A stretch of DNA of 59,799 bases from a virus, in the IMG/VR virus record IMGVR_UViG_3300021964_000069, positions 1 to 59,799 of that record; one strand, written 5' to 3'. The notes under the pieces are model-generated. The model was not told where the DNA came from. It made no database searches and saw nothing but the letters and a program-made list of their open reading frames with translations. Of the stretch, positions 28,701 through 35,910 are shown in pieces (within the stretch, counting starts at the first letter, position 1; each line of letters starts with the position of its first letter). Position numbers and translations under genes: made by a program.

Positions 28701-29256
28701 AGGAGAAACAGACGCTAATGGAAAAGATGGTGGTTCTGGTGGGGGAGCATCTTCTAGTGGCACTGGTGGATCAGCTGTAACTTCTCCTGTAGTTCAAGGT
28801 TATAATTCAGGAACATCAGTTGGCCAAGGAGCTGGTGGCGGGGGTGCTGCAGCTTTAGGATCAAATTCATCTACATCTGATGTTGGTGGTGATGGTGGTG
28901 CTGGTTTAACTACGTCAATAACTGGAGTATCTGAATCTTTTGCTGGCGGTGGCGGCGGTGGAGGTTATAATGGTGTTGGCGGCTCTGGTGGTATAGGCGG
29001 CGGAGGAGATGGTGGTCAAGCAGCTCCAGAAGTAGGTAGTGATGGAACAAATAATACCGGTGGTGGTGGTGGTGGTTCTAGAAGTAGAAATGCAGCTAGG
29101 GCTGGCGGCGCAGGAGGTAGTGGAGTAGTTATACTACGCTATCCAAATTCATATACTATAACAATAGGTAGCGGTTTAACAGGAACTACTCAAACAACTG
29201 GAACAGATAAAGTTACAACTTTTACAGCTGGAACTGGAAATATAACATTTAGTTAA
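25765..29256 (+). CDS. Multidomain adhesin with cupredoxin-like, repeat and glycine-rich domains
   Basis: At 1,163 residues this is the largest fibre gene. In order: a cupredoxin-like domain (about 20-140) with H78 and C125-x2-H128-x2-M131, resembling type 1 copper ligands; a structural region with TPGTLVRVAPTATPP; four tandem beta repeats of about 70 residues (about 453-733); a module (about 772-870) duplicated in the gene at 30479; a glycine-rich region with many Gly runs; and a C-terminal IGSGLTGTTQ...FTAGTGNITF cap shared with the gene at 29259. It is likely the main receptor-binding or fibre-tip component. Copper binding is unproven. Confidence 0.75.
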   Translation: MGIKFKSPLALSAHRAIAHSDDAQTLEVTVVTKTAAHPEFGNGSTNGYSIDGVEGPYLEFTPGNTYKFDQSDSSNTGHPLAFYEDAAKTTSYTSGVTTVGTPGSSGAYTQIIPTASTPPILYYQCTAHSLMGSYTKFGTGSQGDTYTFSASQDGDNVDLLLDAGSGTDSTVQLTAGTNVTLTRNSASEVTIDASGEAESALKILLTVKNVSGGSLSPGTLVRVAPTATPPSGNVLEVDVADNSASSTMPAIGILIDTIADQAEGNCVAFGRAAGFSTSGYTEGDPIWVGSSGAFTGTKPTGTALIQRVGQIIKVHSSNGSIEVFGAGRSNDVPNIPQDQLWLGNSSGVATATSHTVENISNVTTSSKIDGQSLVWDATNNYWKNATVSGGGGGTVTEAFKTFAVSGQSDIVADGPTDTLNVAAGSNITLTTDATTDTLTIASTGAGGGNELSIETNEFTATANQTAFVISSEITSSSSTQVYIDGVYQSKDNYTTSGSTVTFSTGVPVNSKVEIVHFISVLSKVYTDDFTGDGSTVAFTASNDVTDENVTQIYIDGVYQSKDNYSTSGTTITFSTAPPNGSAIEVVHFVPATYSTLNSNQFTGTGSQTDFTLTQSVEEDSSFVFLQGVYQEKSTYSISGTTLTFTTAPQSGYSVEVITVGQVSMRPDTIDIDNFSGTGSQVDYTLTSTPSNENAIDVYINGLYQQKDTFSLSGKTLTFSTAPPNNSTIEVKHQFIASVGSGSVDLTAGTGIGITENSTNNFTISSSVEAGVDWQSSIKTADFTAVAGKGYFVNTTSSAVTVTLPSSPSLGNEVHIVDYAGTADTNKITITSSDNINSAGGDVFIDYERGSVAIVYIDATQGWVAYNAANESSNALAPDLPLTVDYLVAAGGGGGGGGAFTNANGGGGGGAGGLRTSYGSTTGGGGSSENSLSLAVATNYTVTIGAGGNGGPTTSGATSGSNGSNSVFSTITSTGGGGAGGETDANGKDGGSGGGASSSGTGGSAVTSPVVQGYNSGTSVGQGAGGGGAAALGSNSSTSDVGGDGGAGLTTSITGVSESFAGGGGGGGYNGVGGSGGIGGGGDGGQAAPEVGSDGTNNTGGGGGGSRSRNAARAGGAGGSGVVILRYPNSYTITIGSGLTGTTQTTGTDKVTTFTAGTGNITFS
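27121..27966 (+). repeat. Four tandem ~210-base coding repeats
   Basis: These begin near 27121, 27331, 27541 and 27754, each encoding about 70 residues of the pattern FTGDGS...YIDGVYQSKDNY...TFSTAPPN...IEVVHF. The second and first are the most similar, the third and fourth more divergent. They probably make tandem beta-sandwich blocks in the fibre shaft and can expand by recombination. Confidence 0.7.
28078..28374 (+). repeat. Duplicated module, copy A
   Basis: This 297-base segment encodes DWQSSIKTADFTAVAGKGYFVNTTS... and matches copy B at 30530-30826 over its entire length. Stretches such as GATTATGCTGGTACAGCTG are identical at DNA level. It marks recombination between adjacent fibre genes. 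Confidence 0.7.
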
Positions 29257-29258
29257 TC

Positions 29259-30476
29259 ATGGCACAAACAAAACCTAAAGCAGCACAATTTTATGGAGTA
29301 ACCGGGGACGGTACTGCAGGTCAAGTTTTAGTTAGTGACGGAAACGGGGGGATGTCATGGGGAAGTAATACAGAGGAATTTACTGTTTCATGGAATACTC
29401 CAACAGGACAAAGTCTTACATATACACAACCCTCACCTCAAAGTTCACAAGGAGCAGCCGGAACTGCGTTTCCAACAACAACATTTACAGCAACTAAATC
29501 TGGCGAAATAATTAGTGGCACAGCTACTATAGCGGGTCTACCCACTGGAATAACAGCAACCCAAAGTCTTAGTGGATCTGGAGCTGATAATGTATTAACA
29601 GTCACATTATCCGGTGTATTTCCAAGCCAAGATTCTTTAAATACTGATTTAACTTTATCTGGATTAACAGTTAATACTCCATTAACAATAGATTACCTAA
29701 TAGTTGCTGGTGGCGGCGGAATGGGTAGGTCTGATATATATTACGGCGGTGGCGGCGGCGGTGGTGGCTTTAGAACATCTATATCATCCGATGGAAATGG
29801 AGGAGGAGCTTCATCTGAAACCGCTTTAGAAGTTAATGACAATGGTGTAGATACTTATACAATTACAGTAGGAGCTGGTGGACCGGCTGCAGGTGATAAT
29901 TCATCTAATGGAAGCACGGGGTCAAACTCTGTTTTTTCAACGGTAACTTCTACCGGTGGGGGTGGAGGCGGTAAAGCTGATACAGACGGATTAGATGGCG
30001 GCTCTGGTGGTGGAGGCGGTGGTAATGATGCAGCTAATTCAGGCGGAGCTGCTGTTAGTCCAACTCAAGGATATGCTGGAGGAGGAACTAATAGTGGCAG
30101 CGGACTAGGTGGTGGAGGCGGCGGCGGCGCAGGCTCAATAGGATCAACCGCTACAGCAGGAGGTGCCGCTGGAGGTGATGCTAAAGCATCAACTATTACA
30201 GGATCAAGCGTATATTTTTCTGCCGGTGGCGGTGGTAAACGGGGTTATTCTTTAGCCTCAAATGGCGCGTCTGGCTCTAATTGGCGACAAACTAATTCTG
30301 GTTGTGGTGGTACTGCAACGTCTCCAAAATCTGGTCAAAGTGGTATTGTAATAATTAAGTATCCAAATACTAAAACAGTAACAATAGGATCTGGATTAAC
30401 AGGAAGCACAACTACATCGGGATCAGATAAAATAACCACATTTACAGCTGGAACTGGAACAATAACATTTAGCTAA
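29259..30476 (+). CDS. Glycine-rich tail adhesin, 405 aa
   Basis: An N-terminal beta domain (VSWNTPTGQSLTYTQPSPQSSQGAAG... GTATIAGLPTGITATQSLSGSG) parallels that of the gene at 21485. A glycine-rich region follows (GGGGMGRSDIYYGGGGGGG, GGSGGGGGGND...) and the IGSGLTGSTTTSG...TAGTGTITF cap shared with the preceding gene. It seems assembled from modules of its neighbours and probably forms a polyglycine-type receptor-binding domain. Confidence 0.7.
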   Translation: MAQTKPKAAQFYGVTGDGTAGQVLVSDGNGGMSWGSNTEEFTVSWNTPTGQSLTYTQPSPQSSQGAAGTAFPTTTFTATKSGEIISGTATIAGLPTGITATQSLSGSGADNVLTVTLSGVFPSQDSLNTDLTLSGLTVNTPLTIDYLIVAGGGGMGRSDIYYGGGGGGGGFRTSISSDGNGGGASSETALEVNDNGVDTYTITVGAGGPAAGDNSSNGSTGSNSVFSTVTSTGGGGGGKADTDGLDGGSGGGGGGNDAANSGGAAVSPTQGYAGGGTNSGSGLGGGGGGGAGSIGSTATAGGAAGGDAKASTITGSSVYFSAGGGGKRGYSLASNGASGSNWRQTNSGCGGTATSPKSGQSGIVIIKYPNTKTVTIGSGLTGSTTTSGSDKITTFTAGTGTITFS

Positions 30477-30478
30477 TT

Positions 30479-31753
30479 ATGGCATTAACAAAATTAATAA
30501 CAGACTTAATTGATGGGTCTTTAGGTACTAACTGGCAAGCTACGCCTAAAACTGCTGCATTTACAGCAGTTGCTGGAGAGGGTTACTTTGTAAATACTAC
30601 AAGTGCTGCAATTACAGTTACGCTGCCTAGTTCGCCTAGTGCTGGTGATGAAATTATCATTGTTGATTATGCTGGTACAGCTGATACAAATAACATAACT
30701 ATAACATCTTCTGATGACATCAATGGCTCTACAAATGATGTTAAAATAAATTACGAAAGAGGTAGTGTATCTATGGTCTATGTAGATTCCACTCAGGGAT
30801 GGATAGCTTACAATGCTAATAATGAAACCGCTGACTCCTTAATTGAAATTGTACCTAATATTGATATTGAAGTTTTAATTGTTGGTGGTGGTGGTGGAAG
30901 TTCAAGAGGTGCTGGAAGTGGTGGAGGTGGTGCTGGAGGTGTGCAAACTGGAACACTTTCTTTAGATCCAGTTACAGCTACTGTACTAACTACTACTGTT
31001 GGTGGTGGTGGAGGTAAAGCTACTGGCGGATATCCATCTTTAGGAACGAGCGGTTCTTTATCAAAAATAGTTTTAACAGGCGGAACTTCTGGAACTTATA
31101 CAGCCGATGGTGGAGGTTATGGTGGAACACATCAAAGCGGCAACGATGCCGCAAATGGTGGCTCTGGTGGTGGCGGGGGTGGTTATACTGGAAATAACAC
31201 TGATACTAGTGGTGGAACATCTACACAAACAAGCACATCACCTTTAACTGGATATGGAAACGCTGGTGCTGATGGAGGTACTGGCTCTGGATATATTGGA
31301 GGGGGTGGAGGAGGAGCTGGAGCGGCTGGTACGCTTGCATCTGGCTCAGTAGCTGGTAGCGGAGGTGCTGGTATAACTACAAACATAATTTCAACTAGCA
31401 TTGCTACTGCGCAATCTATTGGAGAGGTAGCATCATCATCAGTATATTTTGCTGGAGGTGGTGGAGGTGGAGTAGAAAGTGGATCAAACACACCAGGAAC
31501 TGGTGGTTATGGAGGGGGTGGTGATGGAACTAACAACGCAAATCCAACTAATTCACCCAGTAATACTGGTGGTGGAGCTGGCGGAGGTGGAACTAGTACT
31601 GCTGGTGGAGCAAATGGAGGCTCTGGTTTGGTTATCTTAAAAATGCTTACTTCAGATTATAATTCATCTGGAAATTCAGGAGGAACAGTAGTTACAGATG
31701 GATCAAATACAATATTAATATTTAAATCAGGTGGTAGTTATACAACTATATAA
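30479..31753 (+). CDS. Glycine-rich tail adhesin, 424 aa
   Basis: After a short N-terminal segment, residues about 17-116 are copy B of the duplicated module (NWQATPKTAAFTAVAGEGYFVNTTS). A long glycine-rich region follows (GGGGGSSRGAGSGGGGAGG, GGYTGNNTDTSGGTSTQ...), ending with VILKMLTSDYNSSGNSGG...ILIFKSGGSYTT, an end similar to the gene at 33056. It probably is an alternative receptor-binding tip. Confidence 0.7.
   Translation: MALTKLITDLIDGSLGTNWQATPKTAAFTAVAGEGYFVNTTSAAITVTLPSSPSAGDEIIIVDYAGTADTNNITITSSDDINGSTNDVKINYERGSVSMVYVDSTQGWIAYNANNETADSLIEIVPNIDIEVLIVGGGGGSSRGAGSGGGGAGGVQTGTLSLDPVTATVLTTTVGGGGGKATGGYPSLGTSGSLSKIVLTGGTSGTYTADGGGYGGTHQSGNDAANGGSGGGGGGYTGNNTDTSGGTSTQTSTSPLTGYGNAGADGGTGSGYIGGGGGGAGAAGTLASGSVAGSGGAGITTNIISTSIATAQSIGEVASSSVYFAGGGGGGVESGSNTPGTGGYGGGGDGTNNANPTNSPSNTGGGAGGGGTSTAGGANGGSGLVILKMLTSDYNSSGNSGGTVVTDGSNTILIFKSGGSYTTI
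30530..30826 (+). repeat. Duplicated module, copy B
   Basis: Same length (297 bases) and reading frame as copy A at 28078-28374, with many identical stretches at DNA level. This indicates a fairly recent duplication or gene-to-gene conversion. Confidence 0.7.
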
Positions 31754-31765
31754 AATAAAATAAAC

Positions 31766-32137
31766 ATGGCACATTACGCATTTTTAAATATGCAAAACGT
31801 AGTTACTGAAGTGATAGTAGGTAAAGAAGAAACGGATGGACCAACAAATTGGGAAATTCACTACGGAAATATTAGAGAACAAGTTTGTAAAAGAACTTCT
31901 TATAATACATATGGTGGAGTACATTCTGGTGGTGGCGTTGCCTTTAGAAAAAACTACGCTGGTATAGGATATACGTACGATGAAACTCGTGATGCATTTA
32001 TTCCACCAAAACCATACGATAGCTGGATGCTAAACGAAACTACTTGTTTATGGGAAGCACCCACTGCATATCCAACAGACGGACAACAATATGTTTGGAA
32101 TGAATCTACTACAAGCTGGGATTTAATAGCTGAATAA
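31766..32137 (+). CDS. Conserved fibre-associated protein, 123 aa (copy 1)
   Basis: A small protein with FRKNYAGIGYTYDETRDAFIPPKP, then SWMLNETTCLWEAPTAYPTDG and a closing WNESTTSWDLIAE, a motif combination widespread in cyanophages and other marine phages near tail fibres. The role is not established; a fibre accessory or tip is likely. It forms a tandem pair with the next gene. Confidence 0.75.
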   Translation: MAHYAFLNMQNVVTEVIVGKEETDGPTNWEIHYGNIREQVCKRTSYNTYGGVHSGGGVAFRKNYAGIGYTYDETRDAFIPPKPYDSWMLNETTCLWEAPTAYPTDGQQYVWNESTTSWDLIAE

Positions 32138-32139
32138 AT

Positions 32140-32511
32140 ATGGCGAATTACGCAAAAATAAACCAAGGAAAAGTAGTTAAAGTAATTGTAGCAGAAGCAT
32201 CATTTTTTGATAATTTTGTTGATGATTCACCGGGCACATGGATTAAAACATCTTATAATACTCATGGAGGAGTTCATTATACAAATGGAATTGCATCAGC
32301 TGATCAATCAAAAGCACTTAGAAAAAACTATGCGGGCATAGGTTACTCTTATGATGAAGGTAGAGATGCATTTATTCCACCAAAATTTTATGCTAGCTGG
32401 GTATTGAACGAAACTAGTTGCTTATGGGAAGCGCCAGTATCTTATCCAGATGACGGGCAACAATATACTTGGAATGAAGAAACGACAAGTTGGGATTTAA
32501 TAACAGATTAA
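32140..32511 (+). CDS. Conserved fibre-associated protein, 123 aa (copy 2)
   Basis: This paralogue of the preceding gene is the same length and shares KNYAGIGYSYDEGRDAFIPPK, ASWVLNETSCLWEAP and YPDDGQQYTWNEETTSWDLI. The N-terminal 50 residues differ more, suggesting divergence of partner or receptor contact after a tandem duplication. Confidence 0.75.
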   Translation: MANYAKINQGKVVKVIVAEASFFDNFVDDSPGTWIKTSYNTHGGVHYTNGIASADQSKALRKNYAGIGYSYDEGRDAFIPPKFYASWVLNETSCLWEAPVSYPDDGQQYTWNEETTSWDLITD

Positions 32512-32521
32512 AAAATAAAAA

Positions 32522-33052
32522 ATGGCATTAACTAGAGTAACCGCGGCAGTATTAAGCGATGGAGCAGTAGACTCTACAAAGTTGGCTGATGGCGCGGTGG
32601 ACAGTACACAGTTAGCGGATGGATCAATAGACACTACGCAGCTTGCTGCAAATTCAGTAGACGGTACAAAAATAGCCGCCAATGCAGTTGGTCACACAAA
32701 TTTAGAAGCTAGATATACGGCACAAGCGTCAATCACAACATTAACAGGAACAGTTTCTTTTGATTGTTCAACTGCTAGTAGCTTTAAATTAAGTGGCGAT
32801 TTAACTGGTGCATATACAATTGATTTGTCAAATTATAAAAAGGGCCAAGTTGTTTCGATATATCCATTGAAAGCACAATCAGTTACATTAGATGCACAAG
32901 GTAGTTCAACAAACACTTTTAACAAAATTGGCGCTATTGACTACGATAACACTATATCTAGTATTTTGCAAATTGAGTGTGTGGATGATTCTGCAACAGA
33001 TCCTGTTTTCTTTTATTCAATTGCTACATTTGCGAGTGACTCAACTATTTAA
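32522..33052 (+). CDS. Fibre protein with short tandem repeats, 176 aa
   Basis: The N-terminus carries four or five copies of a short repeat, (V/I)DSTKLADGA-type, for example DGAVDSTKLADGAVDSTQLADGS and IDTTQLAANSVDGTKIAANAVG. A beta domain follows (VSFDCSTASSFKLSGDLTGAYTIDL). Repeats of this kind are common in phage fibre shafts and probably form a trimeric coiled or beta-helical stalk. Confidence 0.68.
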   Translation: MALTRVTAAVLSDGAVDSTKLADGAVDSTQLADGSIDTTQLAANSVDGTKIAANAVGHTNLEARYTAQASITTLTGTVSFDCSTASSFKLSGDLTGAYTIDLSNYKKGQVVSIYPLKAQSVTLDAQGSSTNTFNKIGAIDYDNTISSILQIECVDDSATDPVFFYSIATFASDSTI

Positions 33053-33055
33053 ACT

Positions 33056-33970
33056 ATGGGATTAGGTAGAAGATTTTTAACAACAGGAGGGATTACACTA
33101 GTTCAATTTGATTTGCAATTTTTAGTTCAAGCTGGCGGAGCAGGCGGAGGACAAACAGGTGGGGCTGGAAGATATTCAGGAGGCGGTGGCGCAGGCGGCT
33201 TTAGATCTTCTGTAGACAATTCGGGTGGCGGCACAGCTGCAGAGTCCGCAATAACCGCGTCAAGTAATGACGTTTTAACTATAACAGTAGGTTCTGGTGG
33301 GACTGTAAATTCTAATGGTAACGATTCTTCTATAACTTCTGCTAATTCTAACTTTACTGCGGTAACCTGTACAGGAGGAGGTAAAGGTGGTGGAGGTGGT
33401 AGTGGATCTCCTGGAAATGGAGGCTGTGGAGGTGGCTATCATACAGCCTCTGTTGGATTAGGAACAGCAGGTCAAGGGCGCAACGGGGGTCCTGGAGATA
33501 ACACAGGCAACGCCAGCTATCAGATGGGTGGTGGTGGAGGTGGAACCGCTTTTGCTGGTAATTCATTAGGACCCGGTAGTGGTGGTAATGGTACTATATC
33601 TTCTATTATATCTACATCAAATGCAAATGCTCAAAGTGTTGGAGAAGTAAGCGGAGGAAATGTTTATTACGGTGGTGGTGGTGGAGGCTACGATCAAGTT
33701 AGTAATAGTTCTGTATTTATTGGTTTAGGCGGGGGAGCGTCTTTACATGGGAGTGGCATAGCGAGAGATTCTTTAATAAATTCAGGAGGAGCAGGCGCAG
33801 CTTCAGATCAATTAACTAGTCGAACCAAAACCTATGGGTCAAGTGGGGTGGTAATACTTAAAATGCCTACCTCAGTTTATACAGGAACAACAACAGGAAG
33901 CCCTGTGGTTTTAACCGACGGTACTGACACAGTTTTAATTTTTAAATCTTCAGGAACATATACAACTTAA
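33056..33970 (+). CDS. Glycine-rich tail adhesin, 304 aa
   Basis: It opens with MGLGRRFLTTGGITLVQFDLQFLVQAGGAGGG, then glycine-rich clusters (GGGGAGGFRSSVDNSGGG, GGGGGSGSPGNGGCGGGY) interleaved with Asn/Ser-rich strands, and ends VILKMPTSVYTGTTTGSP...LIFKSSGTYTT, like the adhesin at 30479. It is the fourth glycine-rich paralogue. It probably sits at the fibre tip and contacts a host receptor. Confidence 0.7.
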   Translation: MGLGRRFLTTGGITLVQFDLQFLVQAGGAGGGQTGGAGRYSGGGGAGGFRSSVDNSGGGTAAESAITASSNDVLTITVGSGGTVNSNGNDSSITSANSNFTAVTCTGGGKGGGGGSGSPGNGGCGGGYHTASVGLGTAGQGRNGGPGDNTGNASYQMGGGGGGTAFAGNSLGPGSGGNGTISSIISTSNANAQSVGEVSGGNVYYGGGGGGYDQVSNSSVFIGLGGGASLHGSGIARDSLINSGGAGAASDQLTSRTKTYGSSGVVILKMPTSVYTGTTTGSPVVLTDGTDTVLIFKSSGTYTT

Positions 33971-33971
33971 A

Positions 33972-34388
33972 ATGGAGAAAAAGAAATTTAAAGACACCAC
34001 GGTTGGCAAATTTTTACTAAACAAAATACCATCCGTGGTGGGTGCAATAGCAGAAGATACACCGGTTGGAAGTGTTATTCAAGCGATTATTGGTGGCTCT
34101 GAAATGTCAGATGCTGACAAGCAATTAGCACTTAAAAAACTAGAATTAGAAAGAACAGAAATTGACGGCATAACAAAACGTTGGGTAGCTGACGCAAGAT
34201 CAGGATCTTGGTTGGCTGCAAATGTAAGACCATTAACATTAGTATTTTTAACAGTAGCTTTTGTTATTGGATGGTATATGCAAATAGAGCAATTAGATAC
34301 AGTAAAAGAATTGATGACAATTGTATTCATAGGATATTTTGGATCTCGCGGCGCTGAAAAGATTATGGGTAATAACAGACACAAATGA
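33972..34388 (+). CDS. Holin (3TM-type)
   Basis: This 138-residue protein has an N-terminal amphipathic region (KFKDTTVGKFLLNKIPSVVGAIAEDTPVG), a charged middle with KRWVADARSGSWLAANVRPLTLV, then two hydrophobic spans (LVFLTVAFVIGWYM, ELMTIVFIGYFGSRGAEKI). The RW..DA.SGSW.A..VRP block matches the 3TM phage holin family. It starts the lysis group and overlaps a small membrane gene by 4 bases. It would set the time of lysis. Confidence 0.82.
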   Translation: MEKKKFKDTTVGKFLLNKIPSVVGAIAEDTPVGSVIQAIIGGSEMSDADKQLALKKLELERTEIDGITKRWVADARSGSWLAANVRPLTLVFLTVAFVIGWYMQIEQLDTVKELMTIVFIGYFGSRGAEKIMGNNRHK

Positions 34389-34537
34389 CAGATTTAAAAA
34401 TATACGGTATAAATATAACAGCATTATTAGCAAGCTCGCCGTTGGCAGAAGGTTTAAATCCCGCGCTACAAACAGGGGTTTTATTATTAACAATTGTTTA
34501 TACTTTAATTAACATACATAGTAAACTTAAAAAGTAA
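34385..34537 (+). CDS. Small membrane protein, possible holin accessory, 50 aa
   Basis: This 50-residue protein has one hydrophobic span (LQTGVLLLTIVYTLIN) with a short basic tail (SKLKK). It starts inside the holin stop (ATGA) and precedes the endolysin. That position and topology suit a second holin, antiholin or spanin-like protein. It is too small to assign further. Confidence 0.62.
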   Translation: MTDLKIYGINITALLASSPLAEGLNPALQTGVLLLTIVYTLINIHSKLKK

Positions 34538-34541
34538 TATA

Positions 34542-34886
34542 ATGAAATACTTTAATGAATCTGAATTTAATGAATTCAATAAAATGAATCCAAAGCTTTT
34601 AGAAATGCTTGATAATCTAAGAGAAGCTTATGGTTTTCCAATTAAATTAACCTCTACTTATAGAAGCCCAGATCATCCTATTGAAGCTAAAAAAGCAAAA
34701 CCCGGCGAACACGCTCACGGAGCGGCCGTGGATATTGCATGTGTGGGTGGCGAAGCCACCTTTAAATTAGTTAAAGCCGCTATAGAGGTAGGTTTTAAAA
34801 GAATAGGCATATCAAGAAAAAACAACTTTGTGCATGTGGGTATAGGTTATCCAGGGGCACCTGATACAACAATTTGGACTTACTAA
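34542..34886 (+). CDS. Endolysin, M15 peptidase
   Basis: At 114 residues this is a minimal Zn-dependent M15 peptidase that cleaves peptide cross-links of murein. The zinc/active-site motif is visible: TSTYRSPDHPIEAKKA, then GEHAHGAAVDIACVG (first His and Asp ligands) and a later NFVHVGIGYPG (HxG with the third His). It is much shorter than host enzymes and lacks a signal peptide, so release depends on the holin just upstream. Confidence 0.88.
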   Translation: MKYFNESEFNEFNKMNPKLLEMLDNLREAYGFPIKLTSTYRSPDHPIEAKKAKPGEHAHGAAVDIACVGGEATFKLVKAAIEVGFKRIGISRKNNFVHVGIGYPGAPDTTIWTY

Positions 34887-34887
34887 A

Positions 34888-35106
34888 ATGAAGTTAATTA
34901 GAAAAATATCAATTGGCCAAGATTATAAGAATGAAGCAATGCATTATGCGGTTGGTCAAGAAGTTTACGGAGGACATACAATATCTGATATTATAGAAGA
35001 AGAAGGTTCTTATAATATCTTTATTAAGAAATCAGATGAAGTGCTGCCCTGGAAACATTTTAATAAAAATATGGCTGTATCAGTTGAATACAATCTAGAT
35101 TACTAA
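34888..35106 (+). CDS. Conserved small phage protein, 72 aa
   Basis: It begins MKLIRKISIGQDYKNEAMHYAVGQEVYGGHTISDIIEEEG and ends NKNMAVSVEYNLDY. I recognise this as a conserved type of small protein that sits next to packaging genes in marine phages, but no function is known. It overlaps the next gene by one base. Confidence 0.6.
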   Translation: MKLIRKISIGQDYKNEAMHYAVGQEVYGGHTISDIIEEEGSYNIFIKKSDEVLPWKHFNKNMAVSVEYNLDY

Positions 35107-35684
35107 TGCGCTCAATTTACAATTTTATTATTTACTCTAATCAAAGATATAATAACTCTACAGACGTAGAAGGACAAAAGCTGATCTTAAATACTGAAAT
35201 AACAGAAAGAGATTATATGTTCACAAATAGAGTAGGTCGTGTTATGGCAACGCCACTAATGGTGCCTACACCTATTCAAAAAGGCGATGAAGTAATTTTA
35301 CATCACAATGTATTTAGAAGATGGATTGATATACGCGGTAACGAAAAAAATTCATCAAGCTATTTAAATGACCGAGAATATATGGTTTCGCCGGAACAAA
35401 TATATGCCTATAAAAGAAATGATGAATGGCTATGTTTAGATGATTATTGTTTTGTAGCGCCATTACAAGAAGATTCACAATGGGCTGTTGAGCTTGAGCA
35501 AAAATTAGTTGGGAAGCTTGTGTATAGCAACAAGCATTTGGACGCGTTAGGATTTGCTATTGGAGACGTAGTGGGGTTTACACCTGATTCAGAATACGAG
35601 TTTAATATAGAAGATCAAAAATTATATAGAGTTTTATCAAATCATATAACAATTAAATATGGATCGACACAAAAAAGTAATTGA
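35106..35684 (+). CDS. Possible tandem GroES-like barrel protein, 192 aa
   Basis: The sequence can be read as two successive small barrels. The first runs NRVGRVMATPLMVPTPIQKGDEVILHHNVFRRW... YMVSPEQIYAYKRND. The second is shorter, VGKLVYSNKHLDALGFAIGDVVGFTPDSEYEFNIEDQKLYRVLSNHI. Both show GroES-type spacing: a G-x-V turn, a GD-V-(V/I) strand and an acidic/hydrophobic closing strand. If right, it would be a second co-chaperonin-like protein besides the one at 17641. The assignment is tentative, based on pattern alone. It overlaps the next small gene by 26 bases. Confidence 0.45.
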   Translation: MRSIYNFIIYSNQRYNNSTDVEGQKLILNTEITERDYMFTNRVGRVMATPLMVPTPIQKGDEVILHHNVFRRWIDIRGNEKNSSSYLNDREYMVSPEQIYAYKRNDEWLCLDDYCFVAPLQEDSQWAVELEQKLVGKLVYSNKHLDALGFAIGDVVGFTPDSEYEFNIEDQKLYRVLSNHITIKYGSTQKSN

Positions 35685-35910
35685 AGCGGCTGAAGTTGCA
35701 TTAAAAGAACTTGACAAGGTTATACGCCAAAGAATAGATTTGACTGAATTAGAACCTGAAAAAGCAAAAATAGCTGCTCAAGCAAAATGGGCAGCAATTG
35801 AAGATTCATTTAAAATAATTGAAAAAATAGAAGACCTTAGCGAAGAAAACCAAAAAGAATCAAAAAAAGAGTCTGTAAAATTTTTAGGTGTAGAAGATAG
35901 AATAAAATAA
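35659..35910 (+). CDS. Possible small terminase subunit, 83 aa
   Basis: This small helical protein (MDRHKKVIEAAEVALKELDKVIRQRIDLTELEPEKAKIAAQAKWAAIEDSFKII...) directly precedes and overlaps the large terminase gene. Its two-helix charged pattern and position fit a small terminase, but no helix-turn-helix is obvious and homologues are not recognised. A packaging accessory is the alternative. Confidence 0.5.
   Translation: MDRHKKVIEAAEVALKELDKVIRQRIDLTELEPEKAKIAAQAKWAAIEDSFKIIEKIEDLSEENQKESKKESVKFLGVEDRIK

Noticed and set aside
28500-31500. Minus-strand proline-rich frames in the adhesin region
   Set aside because: These are complements of glycine-rich coding sequence (GGN reads as proline) and have no independent support.
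18843-33970. Diversity-generating retroelement acting on fibre genes
   Set aside because: No reverse transcriptase gene or template/variable repeat pair with adenine-specific differences was seen. The repeats found are ordinary duplications.
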